Below, in pieces: positions 6,773 through 15,020 of a stretch of 18,247 nucleotides of DNA. The position numbers and the translations under genes are program-made. The number at the start of each line of letters is the position of its first letter. Position 1 is the stretch's first letter. Source of the stretch: JBQLZQ01 sp052168355 (GTDB taxonomy: Bacteria; Pseudomonadota; Alphaproteobacteria; DSM-16000; Inquilinaceae). The notes under the pieces are model-generated. The model made no database searches, was not told where the DNA came from, and saw only the letters and a program-made list of their open reading frames with translations. The stretch is taken from positions 1-18,247 of the forward strand of contig JBQLZQ010000033.1 of NCBI GenBank assembly GCA_052168355.1, given 5' to 3'.

Positions 6773-6823
6773 TTGACAGCCGGATTGTCCCGTATCAATA
6801 TCCGGTCCAGATGTCAGACCAAT
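6773..6823 (+). promoter_or_regulatory. Promoter and candidate FadR-type operator of the ABC operon
   Basis: A perfect -35 TTGACA (6773-6778) is followed after 17 bp by a weak -10 CAATAT (6796-6801), predicting a start near 6808, three bases before the ATG at 6811. The transcript would be almost leaderless. Overlapping this start, 6805-6823 contains GTCAGACCAATT, an intact right half of the TGGT-N3-ACCA pattern used by PdhR/LldR-like FadR-subfamily proteins, with a degenerate left half (GATGT). Autorepression by the encoded regulator is inferred. Confidence 0.45.
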
Positions 6824-7581
6824 TTGGAACCGCCAGACCCGTTCGCCCCCGGCCCGCCGGGGCGGCGGCCCATTGGGGCAATCCGTGGCTGGTGCCGGTT
6901 CAGGCCCAGGGGCGGGACGGGGCGGTGCTGGACACCCTGGCGCTGTTTGTCTTCAACACCGGCATCCGGCCAGGCGAGCGGCTGCCGCCGGAACGGGACC
7001 TGGCCGAGCGGCTGGGGGTCAGCCGAGCGACCATCCGCGAGGCGCTCAAGCGCTGGCAGGGGTTGGGCGTGGTCGACATCCGCAAGGGCAGCGGCACCTA
7101 CCTGCGCACGCCGGTGGAGCCTGGCGCGATCCACATGCCATTGACCCTGGTGCCCAAGCCCGAGACCCTGCTCCAGACCCTGGAGATCCGGCGGGCCCTG
7201 GAGGGCGAGGCGGCGTTCATCGCGGCCCGCGGCGCGACGCCGGAGGCGCTGGCCGACATCGAGGCCAAGCTCGACCGGATGGAGGCGGTGCACCGTCGCT
7301 ACGGCGGCGCCGGCGACGAGGACTGGGCCTTTCACCGCGCCATCTACGAGGCCACGGGCAACCCGCTGTTCGGCCAGATCATCGGCCAGATGCACGACGC
7401 CCTGCAAATCATCTTCCGCAATCCGCTGCGGGTGCCGGGCTTCGCCTCGCGATCCTTTCCCCTGCACCGGGAGATGTTCGACGCCATCCGCACCCATGAT
7501 GCCGACGGGGCGCGGGCCAAGGCCCTGGCCATCATCGACATCACCGAGCAGGACATAAGGCGGGCCATCGATGCCCGATGA
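6811..7581 (+). CDS. GntR-family (FadR subfamily) transcriptional regulator
   Basis: Predicted 256-aa regulator. The winged helix-turn-helix spans ~38-98 (GIRPGERLPPERDLAERLGV, then SRATIREAL, and wing RKGSGTYL). The C-terminal FCD ligand domain spans ~118-250, with the metal-site residues Asp171 and His175 (DWAFH) and His219. FCD proteins bind organic acids or sugar derivatives. The start at 6811 is preferred because a consensus -35 lies at 6773, which makes the in-frame upstream starts (6721, 6724) untranscribed from that promoter; no Shine-Dalgarno precedes 6811, consistent with a leaderless message. An ~35-residue Pro/Ala-rich N-terminal arm is unusual. The gene overlaps the next by 11 bp, so it probably controls the downstream operon. 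Confidence 0.85.
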   Translation: MSDQFGTARPVRPRPAGAAAHWGNPWLVPVQAQGRDGAVLDTLALFVFNTGIRPGERLPPERDLAERLGVSRATIREALKRWQGLGVVDIRKGSGTYLRTPVEPGAIHMPLTLVPKPETLLQTLEIRRALEGEAAFIAARGATPEALADIEAKLDRMEAVHRRYGGAGDEDWAFHRAIYEATGNPLFGQIIGQMHDALQIIFRNPLRVPGFASRSFPLHREMFDAIRTHDADGARAKALAIIDITEQDIRRAIDAR

Positions 7582-8767
7582 TCCGACCCCCCGGTCGACA
7601 CCGCCGTTGAGCCCGGCCAGCCTGCTGGTCCACGACGACCCGTTTCCCCATGGCGCGGTCGTGCCGCCGATCTACCAGACATCCCTGTTCACCTTCGGGT
7701 CCTACGCCGAGCTCGAGGCGACGTTCTCGGGGCGGGCGCCGCGCCCGATCTATTCGCGCGGCGACAACCCGACCGTGGTGGAGTTCGAGCGGCGGGTGGC
7801 CGCCCTGGAGGGGGCGGAGGCGGCGCGCGGGTTCGCCAGCGGCATGGCGGCCATCGCCAGCGCGGTTCTCAGCCAGGTCGGCGCCGGCGACCGCATGGTG
7901 TGCGTCAACCATGTCTATCCCGACGCCTACCGCCTGTTCGTCAAGCTGCTGCCGCGCCTTGGCGTCACGGTGGATTTCGTCGATGGCAGCGACGTGGAGG
8001 CCGTGGCCCGGTCGCTGCCGGGCGCCAAGCTGCTGTATCTGGAAAACCCGACAAGCTGGGTGTTCGACCTGCAGGACCTGCCGGCGCTGACCGCGCTCGC
8101 CCGCACCGAGGGCGTGGTGACGCTCATCGACAACAGCTATGCCTCGCCGCTGTTCCAGCAGCCGATCCACCATGGGGTCGATCTGGTGGTCCACTCGGCG
8201 TCGAAATATCTGTCGGGGCACAGCGACACGGTGGCCGGCGTGGTCGCCGGATCGACCGATCTGATCGCCCGGATCAACGATCTCACCGCCCCCTATCTGG
8301 GCGGCAAGCTGGCGCCGTTCGAGGCCTGGCTGCTGGTGCGCGGGATGCGCACGCTCGACTTGCGCATGCGCCGCCATCAGGAAACGGGGCTCGACATCGC
8401 CCACCGCCTGGCCGGTCATCCTTCCGTGGCGCGCGTCCATCACCCGGCCTTTTCCGATCATCCGGGGCGGGCCAGCCTGTCCGGCTTTTCCGGCCTGTTG
8501 AGCATCGAGGTGGCGGACGGCGTCGACGTGCCGTGCCTGATCGACGCGCTGCGCCTGTTCAAGATCGGGGTCAGCTGGGGCGGGCACGAAAGCCTGGTGA
8601 TGCCGGCGCTGGCCGGTCTGAAGCAGGCCGGTGGGCCCAGCGCGGCGATCACGTTCAAGGTGTCGCCGCGCGCGGTGCGGCTGCATGTCGGGCTTGAGGA
8701 GGCGGCCGACCTCTGGGCCGACCTCGACCAGGCCCTCAAGAGGGCCGCGGCGCCAAGCCGCGGTTGA
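7571..8767 (+). CDS. PLP-dependent C-S lyase (cystathionine beta-lyase-like)
   Basis: Predicted 398-aa cytosolic enzyme of the Cys/Met metabolism PLP family. YSRGDNPTV (61-69) binds the cofactor phosphate of the partner subunit, Asp187 (DNSYASP) contacts the pyridine nitrogen, and Lys212 in HSASKYLSGHSD is the cofactor lysine. The C-terminal SWGGHESL (335-342) resembles the SWGGxESL of MetC-type beta-lyases more than gamma-synthases, so C-S beta-elimination is the best guess. It overlaps the regulator gene by 11 bp and precedes the sugar transporter genes by 39 bp. Being placed between a FadR-type regulator and a CUT1 importer is unusual for a methionine-biosynthesis enzyme and suggests that it acts on an imported thioether compound (inference). 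Confidence 0.85.
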   Translation: MPDDPTPRSTPPLSPASLLVHDDPFPHGAVVPPIYQTSLFTFGSYAELEATFSGRAPRPIYSRGDNPTVVEFERRVAALEGAEAARGFASGMAAIASAVLSQVGAGDRMVCVNHVYPDAYRLFVKLLPRLGVTVDFVDGSDVEAVARSLPGAKLLYLENPTSWVFDLQDLPALTALARTEGVVTLIDNSYASPLFQQPIHHGVDLVVHSASKYLSGHSDTVAGVVAGSTDLIARINDLTAPYLGGKLAPFEAWLLVRGMRTLDLRMRRHQETGLDIAHRLAGHPSVARVHHPAFSDHPGRASLSGFSGLLSIEVADGVDVPCLIDALRLFKIGVSWGGHESLVMPALAGLKQAGGPSAAITFKVSPRAVRLHVGLEEAADLWADLDQALKRAAAPSRG

Positions 8768-8806
8768 GGCATGAGAGGTTTTCCAAACAACGGGAGGTTG
8801 AGAACG

Positions 8807-10072
8807 ATGAAAAAGTTGATTTTTGCGACGGCTGCCTGCGCGTGGGCGTTTTCCGCGCCGGTCATGGCCCAGACCACGCTGCAACTGGTCGAGGTGATCA
8901 CCAGCCCGCAGCGGACCGAGATGCTGCAGGGCCAGGTCGACGCGTTCGAGGCGGCCAATCCCGGCATCGAGGTCGAAATCACCTCGCTGCCGTGGGAGCA
9001 GGCGTTCGAGAAGCTGCTGACCATGACCCAGGGCGGCGACATCCCCGATCTGGTCGAGATGCCGGAACGTTGGCTGTCGCTGTATGCCAACAACGGCCAG
9101 CTTGAAAGCCTGGAGCCCTACATGGCCGACTGGTCGGGCACCGGCACCCTGACGGACCGGACGCTCCAGTTCGCGCGCACGGTCGACGGCGAGGCCTACA
9201 TGATCCCGTACGGCTTCTATATCCGCGCCCTGTTCTACAACAAGAAGCTGTTCGCCGAAGCGGGGATCGACGGCCCGCCCGAGACCATGGAGGATTTCAT
9301 GGAGGCGTCGCGCCGGATCTCCGAGCTGGGCGACGGCAAGTCCGGCTATTGCCTGCGCGGCGGGCGCGGCGGCTTCAACGGCTGGTACATGGCCATGGCG
9401 GCCATGAACGGGAAGGGGGACTATTTCAACGAGGACGGCACCTCGACCTTCGACGAACCGGGAGCGGTCGAGGGCTTCCAGTTTCTGGTCGATCTCTATC
9501 AAAACGGCTATGCCCCCCGCGATTCCGTGAACTGGGGCTTCAACGAAATCGTGGCAGGCTTCTATTCCGGCACCTGCGCCATGCTGGACCAGGACCCCGA
9601 CGCCCTGATCGCCATCGCCGAGCGGATGCCGGCGGAGGATTTCGCGGTCGCGCCGATGCCTCTGGGACCGGAGGGCAAGGCGTTCCCGACGATCGGCTTC
9701 GCCGGCTGGTCGATGTTCGCCGACAGCGACAACAAGCAGGAAACCTGGGATCTGATCGCCCATCTGGTGTCGCCGGAGTCCAATCTGGAGTGGGCCAAGT
9801 TCGTCGGCGTCATCCCCATCCACGAAGGCGCGGATGAAGACGCCCACTTCGCCACCGAGCAGTTCGCCGGCTGGTTCACGGAACTGAACGACCCGCGCTA
9901 CGAACTGACGGCGGTGCCGGCGCATCTGGAGGAACTGGGCTATTTCTTCGACAATCTGTCGATCCAGACGGCGCAGGAAGCGCTGTTGGGCCAGCGCACG
10001 GCGGAAGATGTGACCGCCGAATGGGCGGCCTATCTGACCGAAGCGCAGCAGAAATGGATGGCCGAGCAGTGA
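8807..10072 (+). CDS. ABC transporter sugar-binding protein (family 1)
   Basis: Predicted 421-aa periplasmic solute-binding protein of the maltose/glycerol-3-phosphate (CUT1) type. A signal peptide covers residues 1-21 with probable cleavage after PVMA. The early signature WEQAFEKLLTMTQGGDIPDL (about residues 64-83) and the motif YMIPYGFYIRALFYNKKLF (starting near 130) are typical of the family. GGGAGG at 8792-8797 lies about 9 nt upstream of the ATG at 8807, which is preferred over the in-frame ATG at 8771. The acidic mature protein fits a periplasmic binding role. Four genes for a complete importer run on with 4-bp overlaps or tiny gaps. The exact ligand cannot be read from sequence. Confidence 0.9.
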   Translation: MKKLIFATAACAWAFSAPVMAQTTLQLVEVITSPQRTEMLQGQVDAFEAANPGIEVEITSLPWEQAFEKLLTMTQGGDIPDLVEMPERWLSLYANNGQLESLEPYMADWSGTGTLTDRTLQFARTVDGEAYMIPYGFYIRALFYNKKLFAEAGIDGPPETMEDFMEASRRISELGDGKSGYCLRGGRGGFNGWYMAMAAMNGKGDYFNEDGTSTFDEPGAVEGFQFLVDLYQNGYAPRDSVNWGFNEIVAGFYSGTCAMLDQDPDALIAIAERMPAEDFAVAPMPLGPEGKAFPTIGFAGWSMFADSDNKQETWDLIAHLVSPESNLEWAKFVGVIPIHEGADEDAHFATEQFAGWFTELNDPRYELTAVPAHLEELGYFFDNLSIQTAQEALLGQRTAEDVTAEWAAYLTEAQQKWMAEQ

Positions 10073-10998
10073 CACCGACGGCAGCGGTCCCGGGGCATTC
10101 CCCGGGGCCGTTGCGGCGTGTCGCCGCCGTCGCCCTGGAACCCTACCTGTATGTCAGCCCGGCGCTCATCCTGCTGGCGCTGACCCTGCTGTTGCCGACG
10201 ATCATCGGCCTGTCCTTCGCCTTTCGGAACATCCAGCTCAACAACCCCTTTGATACGGGTTTTGTCGGTCTGGCCCATTTCGCAAGGCTGACCGGCGACG
10301 CCCATTTCTGGCGGGCGCTGGGCAACACCGCATGGTGGACCTTCGGCAGCCTGGTCTTTCAGTTCCTGCTGGGCCTGGCGTTGGCGCTGCTGCTCAACCG
10401 GCCGTTCATGGGACGCCGCCTGGTTCAGGCGCTGGTGTTCCTGCCGTGGGCGGTGCCGACCTTTTTGTCGGGGCTGACCTGGGCCTGGCTGTTCAACCCG
10501 GTGATCGGTCCCTTGCCCCACTGGATGGCGGCGATCGGCCTGCTGGACGAGCCCTACAACATCCTGTCCAACCCGGACATCGCCCTGTGGGGGCCGATCG
10601 TCGCCAATGTCTGGTTCGGCGTGCCGTTCTTCGCCATCACCCTGCTGGCGGCGCTTCAGGCCATTCCGGCGGAACTGTACGAGGCGGCGTCCATCGACGG
10701 CGCCACGCCCTGGCAGCGGTTCACGCGCATCACGCTGCCCTTCCTGGCGCCGACCATGGCCATCACCATCCTGCTGCGGACCATCTGGATTTCCAATTTC
10801 GCCGACCTGATCTGGGTGATGACCGGCGGTGGTCCCGCCAACTCAACCCAGACCGTCGCCACCTACATTTTCGCCACCGCCTATTCGCGGCTGGATTTCG
10901 GCTATGCCTCGGCCGTGGCCACGGTGTTGCTGGCGCTGCTGCTGCTCTATGCCGTCATCCTGATCCGCATGCGGCGCGGCCTGATGGTGGGACGGTGA
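10069..10998 (+). CDS. ABC sugar transporter permease (MalF/UgpA type)
   Basis: Predicted 309-aa inner-membrane permease with about six membrane segments, roughly at 26-52, 88-110, 118-142, 172-196, 222-250 and 280-300. The cytoplasmic coupling loop is EAASIDGATPWQRFTRITLP (205-224), matching the EAA-G-I-LP consensus that docks on the ATPase. The GTG start at 10069 overlaps the stop of the binding-protein gene (GTGA), indicating coupled translation; an in-frame ATG at 10054 inside the preceding gene is a less likely start. Confidence 0.9.
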   Translation: MTPTAAVPGHSPGPLRRVAAVALEPYLYVSPALILLALTLLLPTIIGLSFAFRNIQLNNPFDTGFVGLAHFARLTGDAHFWRALGNTAWWTFGSLVFQFLLGLALALLLNRPFMGRRLVQALVFLPWAVPTFLSGLTWAWLFNPVIGPLPHWMAAIGLLDEPYNILSNPDIALWGPIVANVWFGVPFFAITLLAALQAIPAELYEAASIDGATPWQRFTRITLPFLAPTMAITILLRTIWISNFADLIWVMTGGGPANSTQTVATYIFATAYSRLDFGYASAVATVLLALLLLYAVILIRMRRGLMVGR

Positions 10999-11846
10999 CC
11001 GTCGTCGGCCAGAGCCGGGCGCGGCGCGCGGCGCTGGCCATGCTGCATGGCGGCGCAGTGTGGCTGTTCGTCCTCTTCGCGCTGTTCCCGCTGTACTGGC
11101 TGATCAAGATCGCGGTGACACCCGACCGGCTGCTTTACTCCGAAGGGGTCACGCTGTGGCCGTCGCGGACGACCTGGGCCAATTTCGACTTCGTGCTGCT
11201 GCAAAGCGCCTTTCCCCGCTATTTCCTCAACAGCGTCATCGTGTCCGGAACCACGGCGCTTCTGGTCACCCTGATCGCGGCCGCCGCCGGCTACGCCTTT
11301 TCGCGGTTCCGCTTTCGCGGCAAGCCGTTCGTCATCTTCCTGATGCTCCTGACCCAGATGTTTCCGCTGGTCATGGTCATCGCGCCGATCTACAGGCTGA
11401 TGGTGCCGTTGGGGCTGCATGACAGCCTGACCGGGCTGATCGTCATCTACACCGCCTTCAACGTGCCCTTCGCCACCTTTCTGATGCAGTCCTTCTTCGA
11501 CGGCATCCCCAAGGATCTGGAGGAAGCGGCGATGATCGATGGCTGCACGCGGCCGCAGGCGGTGCGCCGGGTGATCCTGCCGCTGACGTTGCCCGGCATC
11601 GCGGCGACCCTGGGCTTCGTCTTTACCGCGGCGTGGAGCGAGCTTCTGTTCGCGCTGATGCTGATCAACAGCGACGACCAGAAAACCTTCGCCGTCGGCC
11701 TGCTGACCTTCGTGTCGAAATTCGCGGTCGATTGGGGGCAGATGATGGCGGCGGCGACGCTGGCGCTGATCCCGGCCTGCCTGTTCTTCGCCCTGATCCA
11801 GCGCTACCTGGTCCAGGGTCTCACCGCCGGCGCGGTCAAGGGGTAG
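10995..11846 (+). CDS. ABC sugar transporter permease (MalG/UgpE type)
   Basis: Predicted 283-aa second permease, with membrane segments near 18-40, 77-101, 110-134, 143-168, 200-224 and 250-272. The EAA loop is EEAAMIDGCTRPQAVRRVIL followed by P (176-196). The GTG start at 10995 overlaps the previous stop by four bases (GTGA), the same coupling used at the preceding junction. The frame stays open far upstream of this point, but only from 10995 does it read as a membrane protein. Confidence 0.9.
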   Translation: MTVVGQSRARRAALAMLHGGAVWLFVLFALFPLYWLIKIAVTPDRLLYSEGVTLWPSRTTWANFDFVLLQSAFPRYFLNSVIVSGTTALLVTLIAAAAGYAFSRFRFRGKPFVIFLMLLTQMFPLVMVIAPIYRLMVPLGLHDSLTGLIVIYTAFNVPFATFLMQSFFDGIPKDLEEAAMIDGCTRPQAVRRVILPLTLPGIAATLGFVFTAAWSELLFALMLINSDDQKTFAVGLLTFVSKFAVDWGQMMAAATLALIPACLFFALIQRYLVQGLTAGAVKG

Positions 11847-11849
11847 GCG

Positions 11850-12908
11850 ATGGCCACGGTTTCCATTCAGGGCATCCACAAATCCTATGGCGCCGTCTCG
11901 GTGCTCAAGGGCGTCGATCTGGACATCGCCGACGGCGAATTCGTGGTCCTGGTCGGACCGTCGGGATGCGGCAAGTCGACCCTGCTGCGCATGATCGCCG
12001 GGCTGGAGGACATCACCGCCGGCGACATCCGGATCGGCGACCGGGTGGTCAACGACGTGGCGCCGAAGGACCGCGACATCGCCATGGTGTTCCAGTCCTA
12101 CGCGCTCTACCCGCACATGAACGTGCGTTCCAACATGGGGTTCAGTTTGGAGCTGCGGCGCCGGGCCCGCGACCTGATCGCGCGCGAGGTCGGACGGGCT
12201 GCGGGCATCCTGGGGCTCGACGGTTTGCTGACGCGGCTTCCCAAGGAACTGTCCGGCGGTCAGCGCCAGCGGGTGGCCATGGGCCGGGCCATCGTGCGCC
12301 AGCCGCAGGTATTCCTGTTCGACGAACCCTTGAGCAATCTGGACGCCAAGCTGCGCGTCCAGATGCGGATCGAAATCAAGGCCTTGCATCAGGATTTGCG
12401 GACGACGTCCATCTACGTCACCCACGATCAGGTGGAGGCCATGACCATGGCCGACCGGATCGTGATCATGCATGACGGGGTGATGCAGCAGGTCGGCGAG
12501 CCGCTTGAGCTTTACGACCGGCCGGCCAACCGCTTCGTCGCCGGCTTTATCGGCTCGCCGGGCATGAACTTTCTCGCCGGCCGGCGGACGGGCGACGGGG
12601 TCGGGCTCCCCGATGGCACGGTGCTGCCGCTGCCGGCCAACGCGCCGGGAGGCGAGGGGGAGCCGTTGGTTTACGGCATCCGGCCCGAGAACCTGGCCAT
12701 CCGACCCGACGGCGGCGGTTTGCCGGCGACCGTGGAGGTGGTCGAACCCACGGGGCTCAGCACCCTGGTCTATGCCCGCCTGGCCGGACAGCTGGTCTGC
12801 GCCTTCACCACCGACCGGCCGGCGGTCGCTCCCGGCCAGCCGATCGGCCTGGCGCCCGACCTGGCCAAGATCCACCTGTTCTCCGGGACCGACGGCACGC
12901 GACTCTGA
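11850..12908 (+). CDS. ABC sugar transporter ATPase (MalK/UgpC type)
   Basis: Predicted 352-aa ATPase that energises the importer. It has Walker A GPSGCGKST (36-44), Q-loop Gln82 (VFQSYALYPHM), signature LSGGQRQR (134-141), Walker B VFLFDEP (154-160) and switch His192 (VTHDQ). The C-terminal ~235-350 region is a TOBE/MalK-type regulatory domain (YGIRPENLAI). It starts 3 bp after the second permease. It completes a full CUT1 system (one binding protein, two permeases, one ATPase used twice). The TOBE part is slightly short and divergent, but no motif is missing. Confidence 0.92.
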   Translation: MATVSIQGIHKSYGAVSVLKGVDLDIADGEFVVLVGPSGCGKSTLLRMIAGLEDITAGDIRIGDRVVNDVAPKDRDIAMVFQSYALYPHMNVRSNMGFSLELRRRARDLIAREVGRAAGILGLDGLLTRLPKELSGGQRQRVAMGRAIVRQPQVFLFDEPLSNLDAKLRVQMRIEIKALHQDLRTTSIYVTHDQVEAMTMADRIVIMHDGVMQQVGEPLELYDRPANRFVAGFIGSPGMNFLAGRRTGDGVGLPDGTVLPLPANAPGGEGEPLVYGIRPENLAIRPDGGGLPATVEVVEPTGLSTLVYARLAGQLVCAFTTDRPAVAPGQPIGLAPDLAKIHLFSGTDGTRL

Positions 12909-12910
12909 TG

Positions 12911-12932
12911 GGGCCGATGGGGCAACCGGCCC
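12911..12932 (+). terminator. Weak hairpin after the ABC operon
   Basis: GGGCCG at 12911-12916 can pair with CGGCCC at 12927-12932 across a 10-nt loop, three bases after the ATPase stop, followed by a modestly T-rich stretch. The stem is short and there is no true U-run, so termination may be partial and read-through into the stress-protein gene is possible. Confidence 0.22.
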
Positions 12933-12975
12933 TCGGTTCTTCGTTCGAGACCGGCGAAAGCACGACCTCGGGAAT

Positions 12976-13004
12976 TTGCACCGCGTCAGGGCGTCCGGCA
13001 TACT
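12976..13004 (+). promoter_or_regulatory. Possible promoter of the universal stress protein gene
   Basis: TTGCAC (12976-12981) and CATACT (12999-13004) are separated by 17 bp, and lie 48 bp before the start codon at 13052. Each hexamer is a partial match to sigma-70 consensus (3 and 4 of 6). No FNR-type box is visible in the 143-bp gap. Confidence 0.3.
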
Positions 13005-13051
13005 GAGATCGCGCACTGTAACCGGGCGCAAACCGGATCTGGGAGGGGACC

Positions 13052-13879
13052 ATGGGACTGAAAAGCGTAATCGTGCTGGTCGACCATACGGAAGCGGCGG
13101 CGGAACGCGTCGCCTATGCCGCCCGCCTTGCCGACCGCCACGACGCCCATCTCACCGGCCTCTACACGATGCCGGTTTCGACCGTCCCCGCCTATGTCCA
13201 GGCGCAGATGCCCGAGGAGGCGCTGCGCGTTCAGGCCGAGGCGGCGCGGGAGCGGTCCGATCAGGCCCGCTCCCTGTTCGAGAGCGAAGTGGCCAAGGCC
13301 GGCCTTCAGGATCGCTCGGAATGGCGGCAGGCGTCGGGTGACCCGGCGCGGGTCGCGGCCCTGATGGCCCGGTATGCAGATCTTCTGGTGGCCGGGCAGG
13401 AAAGGGACGACGATCGCGATCCGGCGATGCCGGACGTCGATGAACTGGTCCTGTCCTGCGGCCGGCCGGTGCTGGTCGTACCCTATGCCCATAAGGTCCA
13501 GACCGTGGCCGAAACCCCGCTGATCGCCTGGAACGGCGGCCGCGAGGCGGCGCGGGCCGTGGCCGATGCCCTGCCGCTTCTGCGCGCCGCCAAAAAGGTC
13601 ACGGTCCTGGCGGTCAATCCGGATGCCGATCTGGGCGACGAGCCGGGGGCCGATATGGCGTTGCATCTGGCCCGTCACGGCATCGATGCCGAAGCCTCCA
13701 GGACCGTCGCCCGCGACCTCGATCCGGCCGACGCCCTGCTCAACCACGCCGCCGATCGCGGATCGGACCTGATCGTCATGGGGGCCTATGGCCATGCGCG
13801 GCTGCGCGAACTTGTCCTGGGGGGCGTTACCCGCTCGATCCTGGGTCAGATGACGGTCCCCGTCCTGATGAGCCATTGA
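13052..13879 (+). CDS. Universal stress protein, tandem-domain
   Basis: Predicted 275-aa cytosolic protein with two UspA-type halves. The N-terminal half (residues 4-~145) begins KSVIVLVDHTEAAAERV and lacks a clear nucleotide loop. The C-terminal half (~150-275) ends DLIVMGAYGHARLRELVLGG (239-258), the G-x2-G-x9-G pattern of ATP-binding Usp proteins. GGAGGGGA lies just before the ATG at 13052. Usp proteins are expressed under starvation or oxygen limitation and often accompany nitroreductase-type proteins such as the one at 5582. It lies between the transporter operon and the sugar kinase, and may be co-transcribed with the kinase (36-bp gap). Confidence 0.88.
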   Translation: MGLKSVIVLVDHTEAAAERVAYAARLADRHDAHLTGLYTMPVSTVPAYVQAQMPEEALRVQAEAARERSDQARSLFESEVAKAGLQDRSEWRQASGDPARVAALMARYADLLVAGQERDDDRDPAMPDVDELVLSCGRPVLVVPYAHKVQTVAETPLIAWNGGREAARAVADALPLLRAAKKVTVLAVNPDADLGDEPGADMALHLARHGIDAEASRTVARDLDPADALLNHAADRGSDLIVMGAYGHARLRELVLGGVTRSILGQMTVPVLMSH

Positions 13880-13915
13880 CCGAGTGACCGTTCTGTCCCC
13901 GGCGTCGGCGGCGCC

Positions 13916-14854
13916 ATGATCCTGGTTTTCGGTTCCATCAACATGGATCTGGTGATGAGCGTGCCCCGCCTGCCGCGTCCCGGCGAGACGGTGCTGTGCG
14001 ACGGCTATGTCACCAAGCCGGGCGGCAAGGGCGCCAACCAGGCGGTGGCCGCCGCAAGGGCCGGGGCCACGGTGGCCATGGCCGGCCGCGTCGGCGACGA
14101 CGATTTCGGCCGCCAGCTCACCGGCAACCTGGCGGCCGAGGGGATCGATACCGGCGGGGTTCGCCTCGCCGCGGAGCCCACGGGGCTGGCCTATATCTGC
14201 GTCGATGCCGAGGCCGAGAATTTCATCACCGTCGCCAGCGGCGCCAACCTGGCCGTCCGCGCCGCCGACGTGGAGGACACGGCGCTCGGTCCCGGCAGCA
14301 CCCTGCTGATGCAGATGGAGGTGCCGCCGGAGGAAACCTGGCGGATGATCGCGCGGGCCGCGGCGGCGGGCGCGCGCACCATCCTCAACGTGGCGCCGGC
14401 CGCGTCGGTGCCCCGCGACACGCTCGACCGGCTGGACGTGCTGATCGTCAACGAACTGGAAGCGACCGCCGTGGCCCGCCATCTGGACCTGGCAGCCGGC
14501 ACGCCGGAGGCCAGCGCCCGCGCCCTGGCCGAAACCGCCGGCCTTGTCTGCGTCGTCACCCTGGGCGCCAGGGGCGCCATCGCGGTCCAGCCGCGAGACG
14601 GCGGCGGCACGACGCTGATGACGGTGGCGGCCATGGCCATCGAGCCGGTGGACACCACCGGGGCCGGCGATGCCTTTGCCGGAATCCTGGCTGCCGGACT
14701 GGATGGCGGACTGGGGTTGCCGGAGGCGCTGCGCCGGGCCAGCGTCGGCTCCGCCCTTGCCTGCCTCGCCCTGGGCGCCCAGGAAAGCCTGCCGACGGCG
14801 GCCGCCATCGACGCGCGGCTTGCCGACGTGCCGATGCCGGTTGGGGTTGACTGA
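13916..14854 (+). CDS. Ribokinase-like PfkB-family sugar kinase
   Basis: Predicted 312-aa cytosolic carbohydrate kinase. GSINMDLV at the N-terminus and KPGGKGANQAVAAARAG (34-50) form the sugar site of ribokinases. DTTGAGDAFAG (246-256) holds the anion hole and catalytic base Asp252. GAQESLP near 287-293 matches the potassium-site region of true ribokinases. Ribose or a related pentose is the likeliest substrate. Only 36 bp separate it from the stress-protein gene, and it lies downstream of the CUT1 importer, so it may phosphorylate the imported or released sugar (inference). Ribose import usually uses a different ABC class (CUT2), so the pairing is not classical. Confidence 0.87.
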   Translation: MILVFGSINMDLVMSVPRLPRPGETVLCDGYVTKPGGKGANQAVAAARAGATVAMAGRVGDDDFGRQLTGNLAAEGIDTGGVRLAAEPTGLAYICVDAEAENFITVASGANLAVRAADVEDTALGPGSTLLMQMEVPPEETWRMIARAAAAGARTILNVAPAASVPRDTLDRLDVLIVNELEATAVARHLDLAAGTPEASARALAETAGLVCVVTLGARGAIAVQPRDGGGTTLMTVAAMAIEPVDTTGAGDAFAGILAAGLDGGLGLPEALRRASVGSALACLALGAQESLPTAAAIDARLADVPMPVGVD

Positions 14855-14862
14855 CAACCCCG

Positions 14863-15000
14863 TAGAGCAGGATCGCCTTGGGTGGAATCGCTTCGGCGAT
14901 CCCACCCAAGGCGTGAATCCTACTCTATTCATAGAGTTAGAGAGCGATTCACGTCATTGGTGGAAGCGGGTCCGCTTCCACCAATGACGATCGCGCTCTA
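14863..15000 (+). repeat. Palindromic MITE/RIME-like element, complete copy
   Basis: This 138-bp non-coding element begins TAGAGCAGGATCG and ends with the inverse of TAGAGCGCGATCG (11 of 13 matching), so it has terminal inverted repeats with TA at both tips. Inside are three hairpins: 14874-14913 (18-bp arms with one mismatch, TTCG loop), a small ACTCTA/TAGAGT stem enclosed by TGAATC/GATTCA (14914-14951), and 14952-14989 (perfect 18-bp arms, 2-nt centre). Partial copies in the same orientation lie at 1-51 and 18196-18247. TA ends are what Tc1/mariner-IS630-type transposition would leave; the internal hairpins also recall rhizobial RIME elements. No transposase is present in the window. It probably also ends transcription from the kinase gene. 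Confidence 0.9.
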
Positions 15001-15020
15001 GCCGCTCCATCGCGAGACAG

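Noticed and set aside
7541..10075. Very long minus-strand open frame (about 840 codons) opposite the C-S lyase and binding-protein genes
   Set aside because: It lies antisense to two well-supported genes, its product is His/Arg/Gly-rich with no recognisable domain, and such shadows are common in GC-rich DNA.
10947..13031. Minus-strand open frame of about 690 codons opposite the second permease and the ATPase
   Set aside because: Composition is extremely Gln/Arg/His-rich, and the plus strand carries clear ABC motifs; antisense artefact.
12986..14932. Minus-strand open frame of about 650 codons opposite the stress protein and kinase, beginning in the palindromic element
   Set aside because: Both sense genes are full length with intact motifs; the minus frame has no domain and starts inside a non-coding repeat.
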